DNA from: Bacteroidales bacterium UBA3630
Lineage (GTDB): Bacteria; Bacteroidota; Bacteroidia; Bacteroidales; P3
Direction of reading: 5' to 3'
Length of the DNA stretch: 15,725 nucleotides
Assembly: GCA_002373995.1 (NCBI GenBank)
Contig: DFLB01000031.1
Coordinates: 209 to 15,933, forward strand
A model generated the notes under the pieces. The model was not told where the DNA came from. It saw only the letters and a program-made list of their open reading frames with translations, and did not search any database. Both the position numbers and the translations under genes were made by a program. Shown piece by piece: positions 8,701 through 14,397 of this stretch (within the stretch, counting starts at the first letter, position 1; each line of letters begins with the position of its first letter).

Positions 8701-9058
8701 CGCTCTCGACGAGCGGCCGTGCGGCGTAGCAGGGCATGGCGTTCAGCGCTTCGAGCAGCGGCCTGCCCATCGGCGAGCGCTCGGCGTCGGTGCCGTAGGC
8801 GGCCATCTGGCCCAGGTAGTCCATGATGCGCGCTTTCATCTCGCCGGCGGCCTTGTTGGTGAATGTAATAGCCAGAATACCACGGAATTGCATCCGCAGC
8901 CGGCGCCTGACCTCCTCGCTCTGCACCCCGGCCTCGGCGCTCCACACGCCAGGGCCGACAGTCATCGCCAGCTTGAGGTACTCCTTCACCAGCGTGAACG
9001 TCTTGCCGCTGCCGGCGGCAGCCTTGCATATAACGAACGGATTTAAAGCGCTCTGCAT
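5750..9058 (-). CDS. AddA-like UvrD-family helicase-exonuclease
   Basis: A 1102-aa superfamily 1 helicase fused to a C-terminal RecB-type nuclease, the architecture of AddA, which works with AddB to process double-strand breaks for recombination. Walker A AGSGKT is at 15-20. ITFTNKAAGEMKARI is motif Ia. DEFQDTS (432-438) is motif II, and VVGDGKQAIYRFRQGD is motif III. IHKSKG (794-799) is motif V, and NVLYVALTRAQEQLF is motif VI. In the nuclease domain GRPDR (D1042) and IDFKTG (D1055, K1057) have the same 13- and 2-residue spacing as the E. coli RecB active site, and QVRRYCDA follows. I chose the ATG at 9058 because it gives the expected MQSALNPFVICKAAAGSGKT start and has a -7 box just upstream. 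The frame stays open to 9262, but those 68 codons run through a tandem repeat and look non-coding. No AddB-type gene lies next to it in the window. Confidence 0.93.
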   Translation of the reverse strand: MQSALNPFVICKAAAGSGKTFTLVKEYLKLAMTVGPGVWSAEAGVQSEEVRRRLRMQFRGILAITFTNKAAGEMKARIMDYLGQMAAYGTDAERSPMGRPLLEALNAMPCYAARPLVESDLRAMAEVVHSAVLHQYSDLSVCTIDSFMHRVVRTFAHDLDRPMDFEVMIDQDEMIARAVEGLMALVGTAGNEELTSVVQAFADSRMEEEKSYRVEGAMADLAAQLFKEGTEEYLEALSRLKLSDFTEIHRSLAADNRRFAQAVRSCGEKMMQALADAGVDEADCAGGAKGYYGFFRSLAAGQVRPLTKTAADALEAGKLCSAKCGAATRAALEGVAAEIDTAYRQAVALVGTAGGDGGEGLRDYNTRNMLLKNLYAMALLGQLAEQLRLYARDNEVMHLSEFNRLINRIVSEEPAPFIYERLGNRYHHFLIDEFQDTSVLQWHNLVPLVENGVSQRRESLVVGDGKQAIYRFRQGDVRQFVDLPHVEGMALHGRTLESQGNYSMVNLDTNYRTASSVVEFNNRFFSWLLQQEPFATNELAQRIYVGRRDAEGRAELCQRLPEHGAPEGHVGVDFVDPDDAEAVYESIRQTIVRLVREQGYRLIDIMILGRNKSDLDHVSSYLQSHRGEMPVALSSSESFFLTRSTAVMAVVAALRVLHDGRDRVAAAELLQRLHDLGLVDDACREAFLDGAPVDVAALLREHSHLDFRPRYLAGMGLYDCCEEVVRELALDGIDSAYVGSLLGRVASFVARRGDGLAAFLQWFDDNTGDPDDTRGKQLSVATPEGVDAVRLMTIHKSKGLEAPVVICPFFAPSWKPYKLWISLEEGFDAGGKHLPAAFVELDKKSSSRFDAVRDAEQRLDEVDKLNVLYVALTRAQEQLFIVCPTPSDKSTSAEVSYPRMIKTFMDECRPDTGDAAFVHRSKTKVQRAERVAVDRVSYAEWSDKVAVASPDERRLDTLQEEKIRFGTYAHALLADVKHGDDVAAAMARFERQTPLADDERKRLEALVHSVVSHPDTARFFATGNEVKNECDLTDGVALGRPDRVVVTPTETWVIDFKTGQDLGELHDRQVRRYCDAIAGMGYPKVSGWLLYLLPDIRVRQVC

Positions 9059-9084
9059 AACAAAACAGGATCTCGTTGTGAGTG

Positions 9085-9092
9085 CAAAGATA
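9085..9092 (-). promoter_or_regulatory. Probable -7 box for the AddA-like gene
   Basis: On the minus strand TATCTTTG (9092-9085) matches the Bacteroidota -7 consensus TAnnTTTG, 26 bases before the ATG at 9058. I see no good -33 TTTG at 19 bases, so this rests on the -7 box alone. It argues against the longer reading that would start at 9262. Confidence 0.5.
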
Positions 9093-9208
9093 ACCATTTT
9101 TTCCCGAAACGCGTCATCTTTTTTCCGCCTCCTCCGCCACCGGTCGTCCCGTCGGCGGATGGCCCCACGAGTCAGCAACGGGGACGGAGCGCCTTTCGTC
9201 CGGATTTT

Positions 9209-9261
9209 ATCGGACCATCCCCGGACCACCATCGGACCATCCCCGGACCACCACCGGACCA
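9209..9261. repeat. Short GC-rich tandem repeat, 11-bp period
   Basis: A 22-bp unit is repeated perfectly at 9209-9230 and 9231-9252, followed by a partial copy. Each 22-mer consists of two 11-mers of the form (A/C)(T/C)CGGACCA(T/C)C, so there are nearly five 11-bp copies in all. It lies between the two divergent promoters. Confidence 0.9.
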
Positions 9262-9290
9262 AGAGCAGGGGAAACGGGGAGCTGAAAACC

Positions 9291-9300
9291 GGGAATTGAG
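9291..9300 (+). repeat. GGGAATTGAG element, partner of the repeat at 13131
   Basis: GGG followed by the heptamer AATTGAG. The same heptamer family forms a triplet at 13131-13151. Both copies lie in intergenic sequence just upstream of a plus-strand gene. Confidence 0.6.
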
Positions 9301-9353
9301 GACGGACGGGTGGAGTTTTTTAAATGTTTCCAATAAAATATAAAATTATTTTG

Positions 9354-9361
9354 TATCTTTG
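9354..9361 (+). promoter_or_regulatory. Probable -7 box of the mutA operon
   Basis: TATCTTTG matches the Bacteroidota -7 consensus and is 37 bases upstream of the mutA ATG at 9399. The -33 region is weak: TTTC at 9327-9330 is spaced 23 bases away. The upstream in-frame ATG at 9324 would lie before this box and so is unlikely to be the start. Confidence 0.6.
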
Positions 9362-9398
9362 CCTTTTACAAGCAACGACAAATAAACGATACAAAATA

Positions 9399-11258
9399 AT
9401 GGAAGACAACAAGTTATTCAGCGAATTCCCTCCTGTCTCGACCGAGAAATGGGAAGAAGCCATCATCAAAGACCTCAAAGGTGCCGACTATGACAAGAAG
9501 CTCGTGTGGCACACCATCGAAGGCTTCAACGTGAAGCCCTACTACCGCGCCGAAGACCTGGAGGGGCTCGAATACCTCGACACCAACCCCGGCCAGCAGC
9601 CCTACACCCGTGGCAAGCAGACCGGCGGCAACGTGTGGGAAGTGCGCCAGGACATCCACGTGGCCGACCCCGTCGAGGCCAACCGCATAGCCCTCGACGC
9701 CGTCGAGCGCGGCGCCACGTCGCTGGGCCTCTGCGCCAAGCAGATAGCCACCGTCGACGACATGGCCGCCCTGCTCAAAGGCATCTATATCAATGCCGTG
9801 AGCATCAACTTCATGTGCTCGCACAACTACCTGTCGGTGCTGCGCCTCTATGTCGACTATGCCAAGCGCGAGGGCTACAACGCCGCCGAGCTGCGCGGTT
9901 CGTGCGACTTCGACATGTTCCGCTACGCCCTCACCCACGGCCGTTTCCACCGCGGCGAGGAGGGCGACCTGCAGATGGCCAAGGAGCTGGTGGAATACGC
10001 TCACCGGGAACTGCCCAAGTTCCGCGTGCTGACCGTCGGCAGCAACCTGCTGCACAACGCCGGCTCGAACATCGTGCAGGAGCTGGGCTTCGGCCTGGCC
10101 GCCGCCAACGAGCTCGTAGCACGCCTGACCGACCTGGGCTGCAAGATGGAGCACGTGGGCCGCTCGATAGTGCTCAGCGTGGGCGTGGGCAGCACCTACT
10201 TCATGGAGATTGCCAAGATACGCGCCGCACGCCTGCTGTGGAGCAAGATCGTGGACCAGTACAAGCCTGAGTGCGAGTGCCCCTACAAGCTGTTCATCAA
10301 CGCCACCACCAGCCGCTGGAACCAGTCGGTCTACGACCCCTACGTCAACATGCTGCGTTCGACGACCGAGGCCATGTCGAGCGCCATCGCCGGTGCCGAC
10401 AGCATCAGCGTGCTGCCGTTCGACAACGCGTACAAGGAGGCCGACGACTTTGGCTACCGCATTGCCCGCAACCAGCAGTTGCTGCTGAAGGAGGAGAGCT
10501 ACCTCGACAAGATTGTCGACCCCGCCGCCGGCAGCTACTACATCGAGAACCTGACCAACGACATCGCCCAGGGAGCGTGGAAGCACTTCCTCGAAGTCGA
10601 GGAGGCCGGCGGATACTGCAAGGCGCTGCGCAGCGGCTTGGTGCAGGACGCCGTGGAAGCCACGGCCCGCAAGCGCGACCTCGACATCGCCACGCGCCGC
10701 ACCACCATCCTCGGCACCAACCAGTATCCCAACCTGCTGGAAAAGATGGGCGACAAGATGGAGAAGGCCGGCAGCTGCCATTGCTGCTGCGACGACAAAA
10801 GCGACGAGGTGCGCACGCTGCGCCCCTACCGCGGTGCGGAAGCCTTCGAGCAGCTGCGCCTGCAGACCGAGCGCGCCGCACACCGTCCGCGCGTGTTCCT
10901 GCTGACCTACGGCAACCTGACCATGCGCAAGGCCCGCGCCGGTTTTGCCACCAACTTCTTCGGCGTGGCAGGCTACGAGATTATCGACAACCCCGGTTTT
11001 GCCACTCCAGAGGAGGGTGCCCAGGCTGCCCTCGACAGCAAGGCCGACGTGGTGGTGCTCTGCTCGAGCGACGACGAGTATGCCGAGCTGACGGAGCCCG
11101 CCTGCAAGCTGCTCAAAGGCAAGGTGAAGAGCCTCGTGCTGGCCGGCTACCCCAAGGAGATGGTGGAGACCTACAAGGGCTACGGCATCGACGAATTCAT
11201 CCACGTGAAAACCAACGTTCTCGACTGTCTGCAGCAGTTCCAGGAGAAACTGCTGTAA
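9399..11258 (+). CDS. mutA: Methylmalonyl-CoA mutase small (beta) subunit MutA
   Basis: At 619 aa this matches the length and layout of MutA, the non-catalytic partner of the B12-dependent MutB. The MutAB heterodimer interconverts succinyl-CoA and methylmalonyl-CoA on the route to propionate. The N-terminal TIM-barrel part includes SINFMCSHNYLSVL, FINATTSRWNQSVYDPYVN, the AGADSISVLPFDNA segment and VDPAAGSYYIE. The C-terminal domain has the B12-domain fold, but the cobalamin DxHxxG motif is absent: YGNLTMRKARAGFAT (from residue 504) lies in its place, as expected for a small subunit. Between the domains is an odd Cys/His cluster, C460-H-C-C-C464-DD. The start is the ATG at 9399, after an A-rich leader and a -7 box. 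MutB normally follows mutA; here an Lpt-type permease follows 18 bp later. Confidence 0.93.
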   Translation: MEDNKLFSEFPPVSTEKWEEAIIKDLKGADYDKKLVWHTIEGFNVKPYYRAEDLEGLEYLDTNPGQQPYTRGKQTGGNVWEVRQDIHVADPVEANRIALDAVERGATSLGLCAKQIATVDDMAALLKGIYINAVSINFMCSHNYLSVLRLYVDYAKREGYNAAELRGSCDFDMFRYALTHGRFHRGEEGDLQMAKELVEYAHRELPKFRVLTVGSNLLHNAGSNIVQELGFGLAAANELVARLTDLGCKMEHVGRSIVLSVGVGSTYFMEIAKIRAARLLWSKIVDQYKPECECPYKLFINATTSRWNQSVYDPYVNMLRSTTEAMSSAIAGADSISVLPFDNAYKEADDFGYRIARNQQLLLKEESYLDKIVDPAAGSYYIENLTNDIAQGAWKHFLEVEEAGGYCKALRSGLVQDAVEATARKRDLDIATRRTTILGTNQYPNLLEKMGDKMEKAGSCHCCCDDKSDEVRTLRPYRGAEAFEQLRLQTERAAHRPRVFLLTYGNLTMRKARAGFATNFFGVAGYEIIDNPGFATPEEGAQAALDSKADVVVLCSSDDEYAELTEPACKLLKGKVKSLVLAGYPKEMVETYKGYGIDEFIHVKTNVLDCLQQFQEKLL

Positions 11259-11276
11259 ACACTGAACACTCCTCCT

Positions 11277-12365
11277 GTGCACTATTATAGGCTTGACAGA
11301 TACATACTGCTGAAGTACATCAAGACCTTCTTGCTGGCCTTGGCGCTGATTATTGTCATCGTCATCACCTTCGACGTCAGCGAGAAGCTCGACAAGTTCC
11401 TCGGCAACCATGCGAGCCTGGGGCAGGTGGTCTTCGACTACTACCTCAACTTCATCCCCGGATTTGTCAACCTCTACAGCCCGCTGTTCATCTTCATCTC
11501 GGTGCTCTTCTTCACGTCGAAGATGGCCGGCAACACAGAGATCATCGCCATACTGGGTTCCGGCATCAGCTACCGGCGCATGCTGCAGCCCTACCTGCAC
11601 GGCTCGCTCATTGTGGCGGTCGTGGTGCTGCTGCTGGGCAACTTTGTCATCCCCATCTCGAACCGGCACCTGATAGACTTTGAAGACCACTACATCAAGC
11701 CTGCGGGCACGAGCTACTACAGCAACGTGCACTTCCAGTCGGAGCCCGGCGTGCAGGTCTATGCGGAGAGCTACGACGTGGCGGCGCAGAGGGCCTTCAA
11801 GTTCACCCGCGAGCAGATCGACGACGCGGGGCGCCTGCTGCGGCGCGAGACGGCCGACGTCATCAGCTACGACACGCTGACGGGCCAGTGGCATACATCG
11901 GGCTACGCCCTGCGCACCGTCAACGCCAAAGGCGTGGAGAGCCTCACCTTCATGCCCACAGCCGAGGTAGACTTCGGCATCGAGCCCGACGACCTCGACC
12001 TGCTGTCGCAGCGCATCGAGACCATGAACACGCCGCGGCTGCTGCGCCACATCAAACGCGAGCAGATGCGCGGCACCGGCACCGTCAAGGAGGCGCAGAT
12101 AGAGCTCTACCAGCGGCTGCTCAACCCGATAGCCATTATCATCATGACCTATATCGGTGTGGCCATTGCCGCGCGCAAGAGCCGCGGCGGTATCGGCATG
12201 CATCTGGCCATAGGCATCACGCTGGCCTTTGCGTTCATCGTGTTCATGAAGATCACCACTGTTTTTGCCACCGGCGGCAACCTGACGCCGTTTATGGCGG
12301 TGCTGCTGCCGCAGCTTGTCTTCGGCATCGCCGCCGCATTCCTAATATACAAAGCACCCAAATGA
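11277..12365 (+). CDS. LptF/LptG (YjgP/YjgQ) family permease, GTG start
   Basis: A 362-aa inner-membrane protein of the LptF/LptG family, the permease half of the LptBFG complex that extracts lipopolysaccharide for transport to the outer membrane. It has three N-terminal membrane segments (about 17-32, then FIPGFVNLYSPLFIFISVLFF, then SLIVAVVVLLLGNFVIP) and three C-terminal ones (IAIIIMTYIGVAIA, LAIGITLAFAFIVFM, MAVLLPQLVFGIAAAFLIY). The roughly 150 residues between them would form the periplasmic jelly-roll domain. The opening LDRYILLKYIKTFLLALAL is characteristic of the family. I cannot tell LptF from LptG. The best start is GTG at 11277, 18 bp after mutA and in the same frame. Its stop overlaps the sufE start in ATGA. 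The second permease and LptB are not in the window. Confidence 0.9.
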   Translation: MHYYRLDRYILLKYIKTFLLALALIIVIVITFDVSEKLDKFLGNHASLGQVVFDYYLNFIPGFVNLYSPLFIFISVLFFTSKMAGNTEIIAILGSGISYRRMLQPYLHGSLIVAVVVLLLGNFVIPISNRHLIDFEDHYIKPAGTSYYSNVHFQSEPGVQVYAESYDVAAQRAFKFTREQIDDAGRLLRRETADVISYDTLTGQWHTSGYALRTVNAKGVESLTFMPTAEVDFGIEPDDLDLLSQRIETMNTPRLLRHIKREQMRGTGTVKEAQIELYQRLLNPIAIIIMTYIGVAIAARKSRGGIGMHLAIGITLAFAFIVFMKITTVFATGGNLTPFMAVLLPQLVFGIAAAFLIYKAPK

Positions 12366-12781
12366 CCATACAAGAGACAGAACAACAGATTATCGACGAG
12401 TTTGCCAACTTTGACGAATGGCTCGACCGCTACGCCTACCTTATCGACCTCGGGCGCGAGTGCCCGCAGATCGACGAGCGGGACAAGACGGAGCAGAACC
12501 TTATCCGCGGCTGCCAGAGCCGCGTGTGGCTCAGCTGCAGCTACAGCGACGGGCGGCTGCACTTCCGTGCCGACAGCGATGCCGTCATCACGCGCGGCAT
12601 CATATCGCTGCTTATACGCGTCTTCGACGGGCATACCCCCGAGGAGATACTCGACGCCGACCTTGCCTTCATCGATGCCATAGGCCTCAAGGAGCACCTC
12701 TCGCCTACCCGCTCCAACGGATTGACGGCAATGGTGAAGCAGATGAAGATGTACGCGCTGGCGTATAAGGTTAGGGGTTAG
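12362..12781 (+). CDS. sufE: SufE family Fe-S cluster assembly protein
   Basis: This 139-aa protein matches SufE, which accepts persulfide sulfur from the SufS cysteine desulfurase and passes it to the SUF scaffold. The motif NLIRGCQSRVW places the sulfur-accepting cysteine at C51, the same number as in E. coli SufE. The N-terminal segment IIDEFANFDEWLDRYAYLIDLG and the C-terminal GLKEHLSPTRSNGLTAMVKQMK are family-typical. Its ATG overlaps the TGA of the upstream permease (ATGA at 12362-12365), which suggests translational coupling. A DUF59 Fe-S assembly gene follows 25 bp later, so these two form a functional pair inside an otherwise mixed operon. Confidence 0.95.
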   Translation: MTIQETEQQIIDEFANFDEWLDRYAYLIDLGRECPQIDERDKTEQNLIRGCQSRVWLSCSYSDGRLHFRADSDAVITRGIISLLIRVFDGHTPEEILDADLAFIDAIGLKEHLSPTRSNGLTAMVKQMKMYALAYKVRG

Positions 12782-12806
12782 AGATTATAGATTAAAACGT
12801 TAAAAG

Positions 12807-13124
12807 ATGGAGCCGACACAAGAAACCATCAAGAGCGCAGTGGTCAACTGCCTGAAGAACATCTACGATCCGGAGATACCGGTCAATATCTACGACCTGG
12901 GGCTGATATACAAGGTCGATGTGGACGAGGAGCTCAACGTGAAGATACTCATGACCATGACAGCGCCCGACTGCCCCGAGGCCGAGTACATGTTTCAGGA
13001 GGTGAAGCAGATGGTGAGCTACATCAGCGGCGTGAAGAACGTGGAGGTGGAGCTCACCTTCGACCCGCCCTGGAGCATGGACATGATACCCGACGACATC
13101 AAGGTGGAGCTGGGGTTTATGTGA
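12807..13124 (+). CDS. DUF59/MIP18-family Fe-S cluster assembly protein
   Basis: A 105-aa single-domain protein of the MIP18 (DUF59, SufT/PaaD-like) family, which helps mature or deliver Fe-S clusters. The family hallmarks are visible: IYDPEIPVNIYDLGLIYKV near the N-terminus, TMTAPDCPEAEYM with the conserved cysteine at C56, and VEVELTFDPPWSMDMI towards the end. It starts with ATG behind an A-rich leader (ACGTTAAAAG) and sits directly after sufE, which supports the role. It is shorter than SufT proteins that carry extra domains. The 36 bp after it hold a heptamer repeat. Confidence 0.92.
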   Translation: MEPTQETIKSAVVNCLKNIYDPEIPVNIYDLGLIYKVDVDEELNVKILMTMTAPDCPEAEYMFQEVKQMVSYISGVKNVEVELTFDPPWSMDMIPDDIKVELGFM

Positions 13125-13130
13125 TCGGGG

Positions 13131-13151
13131 AATTGGGAATTGAGAATTGGG
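13131..13151 (+). repeat. AATTGGG/AATTGAG heptamer, three copies
   Basis: Three adjacent heptamers, AATTGGG (13131-13137), AATTGAG (13138-13144) and AATTGGG (13145-13151), fill most of the gap between the DUF59 gene and the ABC permease. A single related element, GGGAATTGAG, is at 9291-9300. Confidence 0.85.
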
Positions 13152-13160
13152 GACTGAAAG

Positions 13161-14255
13161 TTGAAGATATTTAAGAAAAGGACTGTTGCTGACCTGGCGG
13201 GTCACTCGCTGGACGGGATGGCGTGGCGGCGCTTCAGGCGCAACCCGCTCTCGGTGGCGAGCCTTGTGGTGATAGGTCTTTTTGCGCTGGTGGCGGTGCT
13301 GGGGTACCTCATCACTCCCGACCCGACCCCTTTCAGCAACCAGCAATACCTTGAGCTGGCGACCCTCAAGCCCGGCAGCAAGGCCACCTTCCTGTATATC
13401 GACGACAGCACGGCGGCAAAGGGCCGCCAGACGTCGCTGCTGCGGCGGATGACGAAAGGCGAGGCGCTGCCATACACGGCGGTGCCCATAGCCGACTACG
13501 CCACGCGGGGCGACAGCCTGACGGTATACCCCTTCAACGGCGACCCGTACAGCGTGCACCGCAGCGAGGCACGCGTGGGGCAGCGCACCTTCATCCTGGG
13601 CAGCGACGCCTACGGGCGCGACGTGCTCAGCATGTTGATGATAGGGTCGAGGGTGAGCCTCTCGGTGGGTTTCATAGCCATACTGATAGCCCTGCTGGTG
13701 GGCATCACGCTGGGGGCGCTGGCGGCGTACCACGGCGGATGGGTGGACAATGTCATCATGTGGCTTATCAACGTGGTGTGGTCCATTCCCACGGTGCTGC
13801 TGGTCATTGCCATCACCTTTGCCTTGGGGAAGGGGTTCTGGCAGATTTTTGTGGCTGTGGGGCTCACGATGTGGGTGGACATAGCCCGCGTGGTGCGCGG
13901 CGAGGTGCTGAGCATCAAAGAGAAAGAATACATCGAAGCCACGCGTGCGCTGGGCTACAGCACCTTCCGCACCATATTCCGGCACATACTGCCCAACATA
14001 GCGGGCGCGGTGGTGGTGGTGGCGGCGAGCAACTTTGCGAGTGCCATACTGTTAGAGGCGGGACTGAGCTTCTTAGGGATCGGCGTGCAGCCGCCGATGC
14101 CGTCGTGGGGCATGATGGTGAAAGACAACTATGGCTACATATTGCTCGACAGCGCCTACTTAGCCTTGCTGCCGGGGCTGTGCATCATGATCATAGTGCT
14201 GGCCTTTATGCTGCTGGCCAACGGGCTGCGCGACGCCCTCGACATTAAGCGGTAG
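13161..14255 (+). CDS. OppC/DppC-type ABC transporter permease, probable TTG start
   Basis: A 364-aa inner-membrane permease of the peptide/nickel ABC importer family. The N-terminus (MAWRRFRRNPLSV, then membrane helix 32-51) matches the OppC_N region. LGSDAYGRDVLS (from L146) precedes the transport core. The EAA loop, which contacts the ATPase, reads EATRALGYSTFRTIFRHILPN starting at E259. About five further helices follow the loop insertion. Some 95 residues lie between helix 1 and LGSDAYGRD, much longer than in E. coli DppC; I recall long loops here in Bacteroidota homologues. The best start is TTG at 13161 (MKIFKKR); the alternative is ATG at 13218 (residue 20). The OppB-type permease, binding protein and ATPases are not adjacent, so the substrate cannot be assigned. 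Confidence 0.88.
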   Translation: MKIFKKRTVADLAGHSLDGMAWRRFRRNPLSVASLVVIGLFALVAVLGYLITPDPTPFSNQQYLELATLKPGSKATFLYIDDSTAAKGRQTSLLRRMTKGEALPYTAVPIADYATRGDSLTVYPFNGDPYSVHRSEARVGQRTFILGSDAYGRDVLSMLMIGSRVSLSVGFIAILIALLVGITLGALAAYHGGWVDNVIMWLINVVWSIPTVLLVIAITFALGKGFWQIFVAVGLTMWVDIARVVRGEVLSIKEKEYIEATRALGYSTFRTIFRHILPNIAGAVVVVAASNFASAILLEAGLSFLGIGVQPPMPSWGMMVKDNYGYILLDSAYLALLPGLCIMIIVLAFMLLANGLRDALDIKR

Positions 14256-14320
14256 AGGCAGCAAAAGTCGCGAAAAGAGCGCAAAAGAAACGCTAAAAAA
14301 GATTAAAAAGAAACATTTTT
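14256..14320 (+). other. A-rich gap after the ABC permease, no clear terminator
   Basis: Between the permease stop and the next promoter the sequence is A-rich with scattered GCG/CGC. Only a weak AGCG/CGCT pairing around GCGCAAAAGAAACGCT is visible. Read-through into the lipoprotein genes cannot be excluded. Confidence 0.4.
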
Positions 14321-14351
14321 TTTACCGTGTCAGAAAAAAGTAGTACTTTTG
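14321..14351 (+). promoter_or_regulatory. Promoter of the lipoprotein gene pair
   Basis: TTTA (14321-14324), 19 bases, then TACTTTTG (14344-14351). The -7 box is a perfect match to TAnnTTTG, and the -33 box is one base off TTTG. The ATG at 14398 is 46 bases past the -7 box, with an A-rich leader. The box lies in the 13-mer GTACTTTTGCACC that also covers the tRNA cluster promoter. Confidence 0.75.
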
Positions 14352-14397
14352 CACCAAATTTTGAAAGAAAATATTAACCCTTAAAAACAACACAACA

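Larger units (their letters stand above)
9059..9398. other. Divergent intergenic region between the AddA-like gene and mutA
   Basis: These 340 bases separate two divergently transcribed genes. They hold a TATCTTTG -7 box facing each way (9092-9085 minus, 9354-9361 plus), a GC-rich tandem repeat at 9209-9261, and a GGGAATTGAG element at 9291-9300. The sequence shifts from GC-rich to very AT-rich at about 9315. I see no protein-coding potential or RNA gene here. Confidence 0.7.

Noticed and set aside
9209..9261. CRISPR-like array
   Set aside because: The units are directly adjacent with no spacers and only 11 or 22 bp long, and no cas gene is nearby.
9059..9262. A 68-codon N-terminal extension of the AddA-like gene
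   Set aside because: It runs through the tandem repeat and upstream of the -7 box, and its sequence (Trp/Arg-rich) is not helicase-like.
9324..9398. Upstream ATG adding 25 residues to MutA
   Set aside because: The ATG lies before the TATCTTTG -7 box, and the extra residues are AT-rich promoter sequence translated.
9414..12203. A 929-codon open frame on the minus strand across mutA and the permease
   Set aside because: It is codon-aligned with two clearly recognisable genes that avoid TTA, CTA and TCA. Its translation is low-complexity (rich in Val, His, Ala, Gly) and has no recognisable domain.
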